64,000 nucleotides of DNA. It comes from Euphorbia lathyris. Taxonomy: Eukaryota; Streptophyta; Magnoliopsida; Malpighiales; Euphorbiaceae. The position numbers were made by a program, and so were the translations under genes. The DNA is taken from NCBI RefSeq assembly GCF_963576675.1, contig NC_088916.1:2557001-2621000 (forward strand), read 5' to 3'. The notes under the pieces are model-generated. The model saw only the letters and a list, made by a program, of their open reading frames with translations, did no database searches and had not been told where the DNA came from. Positions 9,189 to 19,152 of the stretch are shown here, piece after piece. Numbering within the stretch: the first letter of the stretch is position 1; every line of letters begins with the position of its first letter.

Positions 9189-10340
9189 CAGGGGCGGATA
9201 CGCCTGTAAATGAGCCGAGCCGCTCGGATCGATTTGTAGACGAGCCACTCGTGAGCACGATTTACTGGTTCGGTTCGTAAATGAGCGGAGGTTGAACAGG
9301 CCAAAGCTCGGCTCGAAAGCTCGCGAGTAGGTTCGATTAGAACATTTATAAACAAATTTTAGTTTTGTAGAAAACTATATAGTTTTGTGTTAGTTCACAA
9401 ATATCTAAACTTAATATTATTTCATTTGCTATTAGATAAGTTCATTCACAAACATAATAAATGAGTAATAGACGAACTATTTGTAAGCATCTTGTTTATT
9501 TATTCACGAACTTTGTTTGTGAGCTTCTTTATATACACTATTAAAGAGTTATTGCGAGCAAACTTCACAAATATAATTAACGATTTACTTACAAACAATT
9601 CATGGTGAGATAATTTTCTTAATGACCATTGGGCTTGAAACAAGCTCGGAGCTTGACTCGAGCTCGTTGAGCAAGCCAAAGCTCGGATCGGGCTCAACCT
9701 TGTTAATTTTACAGCAAGCTCGGCTTGGGCTTGAGCTCGTTAATTTTATAGCGAGCCGAGCTTGAGCAGGTCAAAGCTCGGCTCGGCTCGGCTACAGCCC
9801 TAGGGACGAAGACATGGTGGGCCCGGGCCCTTCCGGCTGCCGGAACCACCATCCACGAGTAGTTTCGGCTCCCTGTCTCCACGAAATTTGAGGCTGTGGT
9901 GGTTCCGGCCCCTTTGTTTCTAAGAAATAATGACCGAGTGATGAATTAACACCCTAAATTTGGCTCGGGTCCTGTTAGGCCCTATATAAATCCAAAATTC
10001 TATTTTTTTTCCTGTTAGGCCCTCTCTAAATTCAAAATTCTAATTTTCTTTGGCCTGTTAGGCCCTCCTTAAATCCAAATTTATAATTTTTTAACCTATT
10101 AGGCGCTACCAAAGTCCAATTTTTTCTATTAGACAAAATTATTTTACATGTTAAGAATGGTATACACAATATAGCTTAATTTTGAAAAGTTTTACATTGG
10201 TACTTAAAAGTTTGTTCTTGACCACTCTGATTATAACACATATGTATACGAAATTTTTTTGAACAAGAATTTAGTAAATTTTTTTTACACACCACGTGTA
10301 AAATCAACACTCCAACCGAACAATCCTATATTCGCCGCTG
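9189..10340. mobile_element. Non-autonomous hAT element (CAGGGGCG family), copy 2, interrupted
   Basis: The left end CAGGGGCGG (9189) and the right end CGCCGCTG (10333-10340) match the copy at 8225-8849, as do the GCCGGAACCACC block and the TGTTAGGCCCT tandem array (about 9975-10140). The left 12-15 bp are separated from the rest by a 600-bp insertion of a different family (9201-9803). The flanking octamers agree only partly, so the insertion looks old. Confidence 0.7.
9201..9803 (+). mobile_element. Nested MITE of the TGTAAATGAGCCGAGC family, fullest copy
   Basis: This element splits the left end of a CAGGGGCG element. Its left end reads CTGTAAATGAGCCGAGCCG and its right end CGGCTCGGCTACAGCCCTA, inverted relatives of each other and close to hAT-type TAGGGCTG ends. 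Both sub-terminal regions are full of GCTCGGCTCG/GAGCCGAGC repeats, and the middle is AT-rich. A reverse-oriented copy is at 47947-48547; shorter copies lie at 1029-1165, 10725-11150 and 17731-18075. Confidence 0.7.
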
Positions 10341-10560
10341 CACAAGAACAACAGCCAAAGGAAACCAAATAATAAATTTTACTATTTTAACTTTATTTAA
10401 ACTATATAACATCAATTTGAGGGATAAGATGGACTTCTCCATCCTATTAAAATCGCAAGAGTTTATCTCATCTCCTTATACCACCTGTTCCTGGGTATAG
10501 GATTTGAGGGATAAGACTCGTGAAAACCTAAGAAAAATCATAAAAATTAACTAAATTACA
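10341..10560. other. Spacer, nothing recognised
   Basis: AT-rich DNA with two TTTGAGGGATAAG words. No gene or element ends are seen. Confidence 0.35.
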
Positions 10561-10700
10561 CATTAGTTGTTAATATTGCCGCACAATGCGCTTACACCAA
10601 AGAAGAAAGAAAAACCTTCACCCCATGTGATTCGAACCTATGATCTTCCTAGTCATATGTATACTCCCAACCACTGGGCTAAGCATATTGTCTACTGATT
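10560..10700 (-). mobile_element. Candidate tRNA-derived SINE fragment
   Basis: Read on the minus strand, TAGCCCAGTGG (10671-10681) fits a pol III A box, and GGTTCGAATC (10629-10638) fits a B box about 32 bp further on, which is the usual spacing. No clear target duplication or 3' tail was found, so the limits are rough. A decayed tRNA gene is less likely because the arms do not fold into a cloverleaf by eye. Confidence 0.5.
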
Positions 10701-10724
10701 TAGAGTATAGTATAGATAGATGGG

Positions 10725-11150
10725 GCTGTAAATGAGCATAAAAGCTCGATCGTGTTCGGCTCGATTAGAAACAAGTTGGACTTGAGTACGATTTTAAGAC
10801 TCGATTTGTAAACGAATTGAGCTTAAACATAGAGAAATTCGGCTTGAAAATCCGCGAACAGGTTTGGTTATAGGTTCGTGAACAAGCTCGATTATAATGT
10901 TTATGAATATGTTCGTAAGCAAACTCGGTTCGAGTATTTTCTTTTAATAATATCATTTCTATAAAAAGGGAATTATAAAAATAAGTAGTTTTGTGTGAAA
11001 AATTTAGTTTAATATGTTTCAAAACTACGTAGCTTGTGAACATAATTAATTAATTATTTGCGAACAAAGTTCATGAATAGAATTAACAAACTGTTTGCGA
11101 TCAAATCTCGTTAAAATAATCTGGCAGCTCGTGATCAAATAATTTTCTTA
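10725..11150 (+). mobile_element. Partial copy of the TGTAAATGAGCCGAGC MITE family
   Basis: It starts GGGGCTGTAAATGAGC and carries the TCGGCTCGATTAGAAA, GACTCGATTTGTAAACGA and CTCGATTATAATGTTTATGA blocks seen in other copies, with an AT-rich centre. The right GAGCCGAGC-rich arm is missing, and the copy runs into a kinase 3'-exon relic. Confidence 0.6.
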
Positions 11151-11156
11151 ATGAAC

Positions 11157-11290
11157 TGACTCAACTAAACCCTGACTTGTCTTGTGATTTGTGAAGTTGC
11201 TGACTCAGCTTGTTTAGTCTTGGCCTGAAAATTCAATGTAATGTTCATTGAGATGAACCAAATGGTTTTTCCGTCCCAAAATTTCATTTT
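11157..11290 (+). pseudogene. Relic of the galacturonokinase last exon and 3' UTR
   Basis: The end of the kinase terminal exon is recognisable (ACTCAACTAAACC... then GTGATTTGTGAAG, TTGTTTAGTCTTGGCCTGA) and is followed by the same 3' UTR words (AATTCAATGTAATGTTCAT, GAACCAAATGGTTTTTC). About 20 bp have been lost inside the exon part, which breaks the frame. One copy of the 150-bp 3'-flank repeat follows at about 11300-11430. Confidence 0.65.
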
Positions 11291-11483
11291 GAAGTCTTGT
11301 TTTTTACCGGTTTGGTTCAACTATTCATATATATTATTATTGTTAGTTGTCTGCCATTGTTAATAGTCGGTAGAATGTGGCTGATTTCTTTCGAAATAGC
11401 AATCAACAGGGTTGTAAATGAACCGATATATAGTTGTAAATGATGAGTGGCTCAGCGTTCCGCTCGATAAAAACTGAATTGTG

Positions 11484-11903
11484 TGTCAAATCTTAAGAAT
11501 TCTGACTTTAGTTTTCAGATTGAGAATAGAAAGAATAGAATTGAGAAGAGAGAAGAAGAAGAAGAGAGTACTGAATTAAGAAAGAGAATTGAGGAAAAAG
11601 TTAATATTCATCATTAGTGCCTTTACCTTAGCAATTGCATGACCTTATATCAGCAAAAGCGGCTGAGGTCAGCACTGTTACGTAACACCTGCAGAAACAC
11701 AGCTTGCCTAACAACTTAGCTAAAAGACAAAATAAGATGATAACAGTGCATAAAGCAGTACCTCACAGAAATCGGAAAATACATAACAAACTTGACAGCC
11801 AAGGAAATAGAATAGCAGACTCAACTTAAAATAAAATAACTGGTAACTAACTGGAGTTTTGGCGATTCTCCTTTTTAGTCCTTCTTCTTTCTTGAGTATG
11901 TGA
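11484..11903 (-). repeat. 3' LTR of the Ty3/gypsy element
   Basis: It begins TGTCAAATCTTAAGAATTC and ends GAGTATGTGA on the plus strand, and repeats as 17306-17725 with scattered substitutions and the same length. A purine-rich GGGAGGGGTATTA (minus strand) adjoins it internally as the likely polypurine tract. Confidence 0.85.
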
Positions 11904-12030
11904 TAATACCCCTCCCATGAGCACATTCTTGTCCCCAAAAATGATAAAAGGCATGGAGTTGATGGCTAATTGCAGTCTGAGACTCCCAAGTGGCATCAAT
12001 GGTAGACATGCCAGACCACAAAATCAATAA

Positions 12031-12396
12031 CTACTTCATAGGAGCGTCATTAAGTATCACAGTATGAAAGTTAAGCACCTTTTGAGGTGTGATGACCCAT
12101 TCATCATCAATGACTAGTGGCAAAGTAGTCAGTGCTGGAGTAGAGGGCTTTAATTGCCTTTTAAGCAGGGAAACATGGAAAACTGGGTGTATGTGACTAG
12201 CAGAAGGTAACTGTAGCTTGTATGCTACCTTGCCCACCCTTTCCAAAATTAGATAGGGACCATAGTATCGTGTTGATAACTTCAGGGAAGTTCTGGCATT
12301 CACAGTAGATTGTCTACAGGGTTGTAACTTGAGAAAGACTAAGTCTCCCACTGTAAACTCCTTATCAGTTCTCTTCTTGTCTGCATATTGTTTCAT
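12031..12396 (-). pseudogene. Ty3/gypsy integrase C-terminus with chromodomain-like tail
   Basis: It contains the GPY/F-type module ([13 protein letters not shown], then [22 protein letters not shown], about residues 14-62) and a tail leading to [10 protein letters not shown]. After a TAG at 12031-12033 the frame continues with a WSG...DATWE block that resembles a degenerate chromodomain. Chromoviruses use this tail for chromatin targeting. Lineage within chromoviruses is not assigned. Confidence 0.75.
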
Positions 12397-12611
12397 ACGG
12401 TTCTAGGCCTTCGCTAGACAATCTTATAGGATCTTGTTCATGTGCTCCCTTTGAGATAACAAGTCCTCCACAGCTGCAACTGAGGATGTAGTAAGAGGCA
12501 AGATAGGTATGTAGGACTCATGCCATACAGAGCTTGAAATGGGCTCATTTTGATAGAAGTGTGATAACTGGTGTTGTACCAGTATTCAACTAAGCTTAAC
12601 CAAGATGCCCA

Positions 12612-13505
12612 TCATTTAGGATGAAGGAAACACATACACCGGAGGTAGTTTTCCAAACACTGACTCAACCTCTCAGATTGGTCGTCGGTCTGAGGGTGAT
12701 AGGCACTAGTGTAATGAAGCTCAATGCCTAGCAGTTTCATAAACTCTTTCCAGAAATGGCCAGTAAAGATCTTATCCCTATCAGAGATAATTGAATGGGG
12801 AACTCCATGTAGCTTAAAGATGTTATCCCGGAATGCTTTAGCCACAGTTGCAGTATTGAAAGGGTGAGAAAGAGGAATAAAGTGTCCACCCTTAGAAAAT
12901 CTATCCACCACCACCAGTATTGTGTCAAACCCTTTTGAATAGGGTAATTTTTCTATGAAATCCATAGTTATGTCTTGCCAAGCCCCTTTTGGAATAAGCA
13001 ATGGCTGAAGTAAGCCAGGGTAAGCTACATGCTCTGCCTTACACCTCTGACAAGTTTCACAAGATGCCACCCATTTAATGACATCCTGGTGAAGTTTGGG
13101 CCAGTAGAAACTTTGTTGAACTCTAGTGAGAGTTACCTTGATGCCAGAATGCCCTCCAAATGTAGAATTATGACAAGCAGTGAGTATCTTACTCCTCAGG
13201 TTTGTTGTGTGGCCAATGTAAATGCGCTGCTTGCACTTAATTAACCCGTTTTGTAAGGTGAACTTAGCATTAGTGTGTGGTTGAATCATAAGTTGTTGCA
13301 GCAACTGGGAAACAGCTAGGTCACCATTGTAAGATGCTTGAACCTCCTCCAACCAAGTAGGAAGAACTGAGGATATAACCAATAACTGAGGATCCTCCTT
13401 CTTATTTTTTCTAGATAAGGCATCTGCAACCTTATTATCTACCCCTTTCTTGTATTGAATGCTATAGTCAAGACCCAATAACTTTGACACCCCTTTATGT
13501 TGCAA
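12612..13505 (-). pseudogene. Ty3/gypsy RNase H end and integrase (broken)
   Basis: It begins with the end of RNase H (DYSIQYKKGVDNKVADALSR). A HHCC zinc-binding domain follows (H at about residues 112 and 118, CETCQRC near 148-154), then the DDE core: D in ITMDFIEKLP, D in IISDRDKIF and the PQTDDQSERL stretch with the catalytic E. It stops at a TGA at 12612-12614, after which integrase-like residues continue in frame before frames scatter. Confidence 0.85.
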
Positions 13506-14253
13506 GTAAGTGTAGTTTCTGGTCTAATAAGTGTTTAATGCTTTCATGATCGGTTTTGATCACAAAAGGGGAACTCTTAAGGTAATGTCTCCAAATGGAA
13601 CAAGCTTGAAGTATGGCTAGTAGTTCCCTCTCATAGGTAGAAAGGCATTGGTTTCGTGGGCTCAAAGTTTTAGATAAATAACATATAGGCTTACCTTGTT
13701 GCATGAGTACAGCCCCTATTCCTATACCACTGGCATCACACTCAATTGAGAAGGGTAAGTTGAAGTCTGGTAAGGCTAAAACTGGGGCAGAAGACATTAG
13801 ATGTTTGAGATGATTGAAACCAGATAAGGCAGTATCATTCCAAACAAATTGATCCTTCTTGAGAAGACCAGTCAAGGGTTTACTAATGGATCCATACCCT
13901 TTAATGAATCTCCTGTAATATCCTGTTAGGCCTAGGAATCCTCTCAAGCCCTTGAGTGTAGTAGGAATTGGCCAATCCACCATAGCTGAAATTTTAGAGG
14001 GGTCTGTGGAAACTCCATCTCCTGAAATGATGTGGCCTAAATAGGACACAGAATTGACAGCTACATCAAACTTTGAGGCCTTAGCATACAATTCCTGCAA
14101 AAGTTGAAACACCAATTCTAGATGGCACAAGTGAGTTTCAACTATAGTACTATAAACTAGTATGTCATCAAAAAATACTAGGACAAACTGCCTTAGATAA
14201 GGTTGAAATATAGTGTTCATCAAAGATTGGAAAGTTGTTGGTGCATTAGTCAA
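13495..14253 (-). pseudogene. Ty3/gypsy reverse transcriptase C-half and RNase H (broken)
   Basis: It starts abruptly inside RT at the TNAPTTFQ motif. The FFDDILVYS catalytic box follows at about residues 28-36, then the thumb (GFLGLTGYYRRFI) and an RNase H with ECDASGIGIGAVL (about residues 170-182) and YLSKTLS. Fingers and most of the palm are absent because of the LTR at about 14262-15815. The 3' end runs out of frame near 13507, and the following RNase H/integrase piece overlaps by about 11 bases in another frame. Confidence 0.85.
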
Positions 14254-14261
14254 GCCAAAAG

Positions 14262-15815
14262 GTTTTTATTTGCTTTAATAGTAATTTATCATTGTTTTGT
14301 CAATTTTAGATTTTTAAATTACTTGTTATCATTTTATTAAATATTCCTAACTTTTGTCAAGTATTTTGTCACTTTTAATTAATTAATCTCTATATGTTAT
14401 TTTGAGCTTTACCTGTATCCAAAATTAAGAAATTAACATACAAAAAATAAATCAAATTTGACTTGGTAATTAAAAAGGATTTTTGGTAGGATAGTTAATT
14501 AATTTTGAGAGAATTATCTAAATAATATTTTATGAGATTATATGCAGATTTTTAGAGATAAAGGTGGAGATTTTTAAGGATCAGAATCAGGACCCACTCA
14601 AGAGTTCAAATTCAAATAAAAATTATGCAGAATATTTTGGTAGATTTTTAGGGATTATCTTTGGTCTTTTTTATTTAAATAATTAGATTTTTTTTATCTC
14701 CAAAGATAAATTAGCTTTTATTAGATAATGTTAGAGTTAGTTTTTCATTAGAATAACTTTTTATTAATTAGTCTTTCATTAGGAATGTGTTTTATTAATT
14801 AGTCTTTTATTAGGAAAGTTTTTGGTTTTTCATTATAAATAGTTCCATTTGTTAGGAATAATAAGTCCAGTTTTTTTAATCAGATTTTCACCTATCAATT
14901 TTTACTTTTTAGTTTTAGTTTTTCGATCTTTCTTCTTTTGTAAAATCCCTAGCTTCCCCCCCTAAAGAATCCTCTCCATCTCCTCCATCTTATCCATCCT
15001 CTATTGAAGAACATTCGAAGCTCCACTCCCCGAAGATTATTCAAGGTTCCCTCCTTAAGTCCTAGGAAGATGCCTGCACTGGTAGACATGTTCCTTGAAA
15101 GGGATTTTCTTACTCTTTTATATCTTCTTTATCTCTTGATCCAGTCTATGAATCCTAGGCTCATTGTATCTCCGTGACAATTTTCTCCATCTTTAATGTT
15201 AATACAATCCTTATTTTGTTCAATTGATTCATCTATTTAATCTTTGTCTTACGCTTTGTTTGATTGGTTTAACTCATTCATAAATCCAAATATTTTCTTG
15301 GCACATATTGCGAGCTGAATCTGACCTAGTCAGAGCCTATAAGATTGACGACCTTATAGAAGATTAAACCCAAATTTATGAGCCTTAGAGCTAGTCTCGG
15401 CCTTACAAGGGAATCACGAACTAAGAACCATAGAAGGATAAGTAGGGTTAATCGCCTCAAACACAAGTGACTTAGATTAGGTTATTAATTGGTTGTCTAA
15501 ACAGATTATATTCATCATTATCGTATCATTCCATATCCCTTCGAGTAATTACATTATTGAAAGATCACTTAAGAGTAGAATAACTTAGATAGGAGTAGTT
15601 TAACTTAATCAAAACCAAGCTTAAACCCCCCCCCCCCCCCCCCCCCCCACCCCCCAAAGCCTAGATAACATTAGAAACTGAGTAGCTCGATACTTGGAGG
15701 AGTAAATCCTGTGGATTCGATACCTGGACTTGTCTAGATTATTACTTGATAACGACGGGGTACACTTACCCCTTAGTGAGTCTATCGGACCAACATCCGT
15801 AGGCGCATCAAACTG
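14262..15815 (+). mobile_element. Probable solo LTR of a second Ty3/gypsy element
   Basis: About 1.55 kb of non-coding sequence replaces the protease-RT junction of the minus-strand element. It has a TATA box (ATTATAAATAG near 14833) and, towards its right end, GTAAATCCTGTGGATTCGAT, CTAGATTATTACTTGATAACGAC and GGGTACACTTACCCC blocks like the 3' ends of Tat/Athila-type LTRs. No target duplication is seen, and some 0.5-0.6 kb of the host element is missing, so insertion was followed by deletion or recombination. Limits are approximate. Confidence 0.55.
15626..15655. repeat. C23 homopolymer followed by A and C6
   Basis: Twenty-three consecutive C (15626-15648), then A, then six C, inside the probable solo LTR. 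Its length should be treated as uncertain because such tracts are error-prone in sequencing and replication. Confidence 0.9.
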
Positions 15816-15831
15816 CTGCTGGTGGAACCTA

Positions 15832-16533
15832 TTACAATGGTAATTTAACTTCCTTAGCTAGGTTTTGATCCAAGAAACTGTGAGTGCTTCCACTATCTAT
15901 CAATATCATGATAGGTTTCTGCTTTAAGGTACCCTTAAGCTTTAGAGTTCCATTAACAAGGCCTCCATCTAAAGCATTAATGGAAAGAGTGATCTGCTCT
16001 TCCTCCTTGGCTCCATCTTCCTTAAGATCCTCCTGGTTCTTTATGTTTTCTTCCTCTATTTCATCTGGACTATCCTTAGCATTGAGAACATTAAGCTTCT
16101 TGTTGGTACATTGATGACCAGGGAAATACTTGTCCCTACATTTGTAGCATGCTCTAGAAGTTCGTTTGAAACTTGTGTTTTGGTATGGTTTAGATTCAGG
16201 CAATCTAGTAGTGGGTGTAGTATAGGTGTTGTTGGAAACAGGGTATTTGGTAGGTGTAGATGCATTGGGAACCCAAGGTCTAGTAGGAATTGGGGATCTA
16301 AAATTGGGTTTGGGCTTGATTAATTCCAAGAGATCTTTTATATGAGATTCCTGATACTTGGCCTGTTTTATAGCTTCATACGAGCTATCAGGTTCAAGTT
16401 TCCTCACTGCATATCTGACCTCAGGTTTGAGTCCAGTGAGAAAAATAGATACATAGTATGATTCTGTGATGGTGGGATGCTTCTTCTCCATTCTTAGTTT
16501 GATAGATTCAAACTGATCTTGATAAGCAGCCAC
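15832..16533 (-). pseudogene. Ty3/gypsy Gag C-terminus and protease start (broken)
   Basis: In the same frame as the piece upstream, after a second TAG at 16561-16563. It holds the end of capsid, a zinc-knuckle-like C-X2-C-X7-H-X-C cluster (CYKCRDKYFPGHQC, about residues 128-141) and the aspartic protease active site ILIDSGSTHSFLD near residue 211. The frame ends three codons after the conserved protease strand, where host-element sequence is replaced by another LTR. The rest of protease and the N-terminal half of RT are missing. Confidence 0.8.
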
Positions 16534-16683
16534 AGTGGTCTCTTGTGTGAGTTGCTCAATCTACTGTACTACATCATCTACCTCCGTTTCTTTGAAATGC
16601 TTCTCCACTTCCTCTACAAATTCATTCCAGGTCACATTTGAGTGACTAGGAATCCAGTTCCTGAACCATTTCTCTGCTCTGCC

Positions 16684-17265
16684 CTATAAGTAGAGCCCAA
16701 CTAGTTGAATCCTTCTAGATTCTTCAACTTCGAAAAGTTGGAAATACTTGGTGCATTTGCTCACCCATAGCTCCACCTCAGTTCCATCAAAAGATGGTAA
16801 ATCACATTTAGGAAGCAACTTGTTAAATGAAAGGTTTATTGGCTGGTTTCCATCTCCAGTTTTAGAACCAGGGCCACTACCCAGGATTCCCCATTCTAGG
16901 TTGGTAAAATGTTTTTCAGGGTTTGAAATTTGGTTAGATGAAGATGGGGAGGGAATATTAGATTCAGTGTTTGGTTGTGTGAGTTTAGCCAAGGTGGTAA
17001 TGGATTTCTGAAACATTTCCTCCAGATGCTGTTGGGAATCGATCTGGTCCTTCCTCATCTGATTCTGCTCCAGAATGATGGATTCAATTCGCCTTTGTTG
17101 AGCAGTTTGGACATCTTGGAAGCGAGCTTCCATCTTCTTCTCTACTGTAACTTTAGAGCGATTGTTGAACTGGGTGGCGAGATCCTTAATCTGTTGCTCA
17201 AGAGCTTCCATGTCTGTTTGGTTTCTTTTCACTGCTCTGGTGATATTATGAGTATTGTTTACCAT
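16684..17265 (-). pseudogene. Ty3/gypsy Gag, N-terminal part (broken)
   Basis: The frame starts at ATG 17265 about 30 bp after the primer-binding site. It encodes a coiled-coil-prone N-terminus (residues 15-100, Q/E/K rich), a serine-rich linker and the start of the capsid region (CDLPSFDG... WVSKCTKYFQLF, about residues 152-178). A TAG at 16684-16686 stops it, but the same frame continues capsid-like sequence down to the next piece. Gag forms the virus-like particle in the cytoplasm. Confidence 0.75.
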
Positions 17266-17292
17266 GCATAAAACTGGCCGGAGGAAAGGAAA

Positions 17293-17304
17293 TCTCTGAT
17301 ACCA
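17293..17304 (-). promoter_or_regulatory. Primer-binding site, initiator-Met tRNA
   Basis: Minus-strand TGGTATCAGAGA lies one base inside the 5' LTR and matches the 3' end of plant initiator methionine tRNA for all but the last base shown. Confidence 0.75.
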
Positions 17305-17305
17305 A

Positions 17306-17725
17306 TGTCAAATCTTAAGAATTCTGACTTTAGTTTTCATATCTGGAATAGAAAGAATAGAATTGAGAAGAGAGAAGAAGAAGAAGAGAGTACTGAATTA
17401 AGAAAGAGAATTGAGGAAAAAGTTAATATTCATCATTAGTGCCTTTGCCTTAGCAATTGCATGACCTTGTATCAGCAAAAGTGGCTGAGGTCGGCACTGT
17501 TACATAACACCTGCAGAAACATAGCTTGCCTAACAACTTAGCTAAAAGACAAAATAGGATGATAACAATGCATAAAGCAGTACCTCACAGAAATAGGAAA
17601 ATATATAACAAACTTGACAGCCAAGGAAATAGAATAGCAGACTCAACTTAAAATAAAATAACTGGTAACTAACTGGAGTTTTGACAATTCTCCTTTTTAG
17701 TCCTTATTCTTTCTTGAGTATGTGA
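17306..17725 (-). repeat. 5' LTR of the Ty3/gypsy element
   Basis: This is the partner of 11484-11903, the same 420 bp in length. Internally it is followed, on the minus strand, by the primer-binding site and the gag start. Confidence 0.85.
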
Positions 17726-17730
17726 CTATG

Positions 17731-18075
17731 TGTTTGGTGCGATTTATAAAAGAGCTGAGTTTGAACACGATTTTGAGGCTCGATTCGTAATCGAGTCAAA
17801 CTTGAGCACGGGAAAACTCGTTTGAAAGCCCGCGAGTAGTTTCGGTTATATGTTTGTGAACAAACTCGATTATAATTTTCATACAAATGCATGTGCGCAA
17901 GCTCGATTCGAGTATTTTTTTTAATAATAACACTTTTATAAAAGAAGCAATGTAATAGTTTTGTATAAAAATTTAGTTTAGTAGGTTTTGAAAACTACAT
18001 AATTACTGAATTATTCGCAAACAAAGTTTTAAATAGAATTAAAAAGTTGTTCACGAGAAAACCGTCGTAAAGGGC
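17731..18075 (+). mobile_element. Partial copy of the TGTAAATGAGCCGAGC MITE family
   Basis: It carries GTGCGATTTATAAAAGAGC, GAGGCTCGATTCGTAATCGA and CTCGATTATAATTTTCAT blocks shared with 10725-11150. It lies directly against the Ty3/gypsy 5' LTR, so it is the far half of the target that the retrotransposon entered. Confidence 0.55.
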
Positions 18076-18388
18076 TGCTGACTCTGCTCGTTTAGTTTTG
18101 TTCTAAAATTCAATATATGTAATGTTCATCCACTAAGGCTCTTCTGCTTTTACATTCCTGAACATGAATAAGCGGTTCGACTTATTTATATCCTTATTGA
18201 TAACTATTTCGAAGGAAAATCAGCCCACTTTTATTAACTATTAACAACTGCATACAACTGGCGACAATAGTATATATGAATAGTTGAACCAAACAAGTCC
18301 TAATAAAACTTGAAGATGAAATTTTTGGACAGAAAAACCATGACTCTTTTGGAATCTCATTTCTTTTCTCAGGATTACGTTGTGCAAT
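18074..18388. pseudogene. Relics of the galacturonokinase 3' end, direct then inverted
   Basis: 18074-18150 carries the last exon codons and start of the 3' UTR (GCTGCTGACTCTGCTCG, TTTAGTTTTG, AATGTTCATCCACTAAGG) in direct orientation. 18185-18388 carries the 150-bp repeat unit and the 3' UTR end in inverted orientation (TATTTCGAAGGAAAATCAGC; GTTGAACCAAACAAGTCC; TCTCAGGATTACGTTGTGC). No coding capacity remains. Confidence 0.6.
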
Positions 18389-18672
18389 CAGGGCCGGTCC
18401 TGATAATTTAGAGGCCTTAGACAAAATAAGTAATAAGGATCCCTCTAATAATAGAAAATTTATACATAACAAAATAGCCTTTCTTAATTTTTTTTTTATT
18501 TTTATCAATGAGGTTTTAGAAAGAAATAGACTCTTCTATATAATTTTATCACTATTTATATTAAAAGAAAATTAAATTATATATATATATGAAGGCTAAA
18601 TTTTTTTTTGGGTCCCTCTAGCCCTGAGTCCTAGGCCGACGCACCCCAGACCTATGTCCAGGGTCGGCCCTG
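18389..18672. mobile_element. hAT-type MITE with perfect 8-bp duplication
   Basis: The 284-bp element begins CAGGGCCGGTCCTG and ends CAGGGTCGGCCCTG. It is flanked by identical TGTGCAAT octamers (18381-18388 and 18673-18680), diagnostic of the hAT superfamily. It is non-coding and interrupts the inverted kinase 3'-UTR relic. Confidence 0.85.
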
Positions 18673-18722
18673 TGTGCAATGTAATCCTGAGAACCTATTT
18701 GGTTCAACTATTTGTATATACT

Positions 18723-19084
18723 AGGCTTAAAACACTATTTGGTTCATCACTTATAAAATTTTGGTTTTTGGCCTCTAGTCTATTATTTTTATTATTTGGT
18801 AACATTTGCCACATGATCTATCCAAAATACTTATTTCCGCCTCCTTACCTATTATTTAGTTACATTTCTCTCTTGAACTATTCAAAATTGGTGAAATCTC
18901 AACCAGTATGAATGATTGAGATTTCACCAATTTTAAATAAGTCAGGGGCAAATACAACTAAATAATATGTTAAAGTGTGAAGACTAACATTTTGGATAAG
19001 TAAGGGGCAAATGTTACTAAATAATAGACCAAGAGCCCAAAACCAATATTTTGAATAGATTAGCGGCTAAATAGTGCTTTAATT
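18723..19084. mobile_element. Palindromic MITE with 8-bp duplication
   Basis: Flanks are identical TATATACT octamers (18715-18722 and 19085-19092). The arms are inverted relatives (TTAAAACACTATTTGG... and ...CTAAATAGTGCTTTAA), with internal ATTATTTAGTTACATTT/AAATGTTACTAAATAAT pairs meeting near 18915. It splits a copy of the local 150-bp repeat. It is non-coding. Confidence 0.7.
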
Positions 19085-19152
19085 TTATATACTATTGTTG
19101 TTAGTTGTTGCTTATTAACAGGTTGTTGCTTTACAAAGTAAGCATAGTCTAA

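Larger units (their letters stand above)
11484..17725 (-). mobile_element. Ty3/gypsy LTR retrotransposon, decayed, minus strand
   Basis: Two LTR copies of 420 bp (11484-11903 and 17306-17725) bracket gag, protease, RT/RNase H and integrase pieces in Ty3/gypsy order on the minus strand. The 5' LTR is the right-hand one; an initiator-Met tRNA primer-binding site adjoins it. Stops and frameshifts in every gene, plus a replaced protease-RT junction, make the element defective. Five-base target duplications were not resolved. The element sits in an older copy of the TGTAAATGAGCC family, parts of which flank both ends. Confidence 0.85.
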
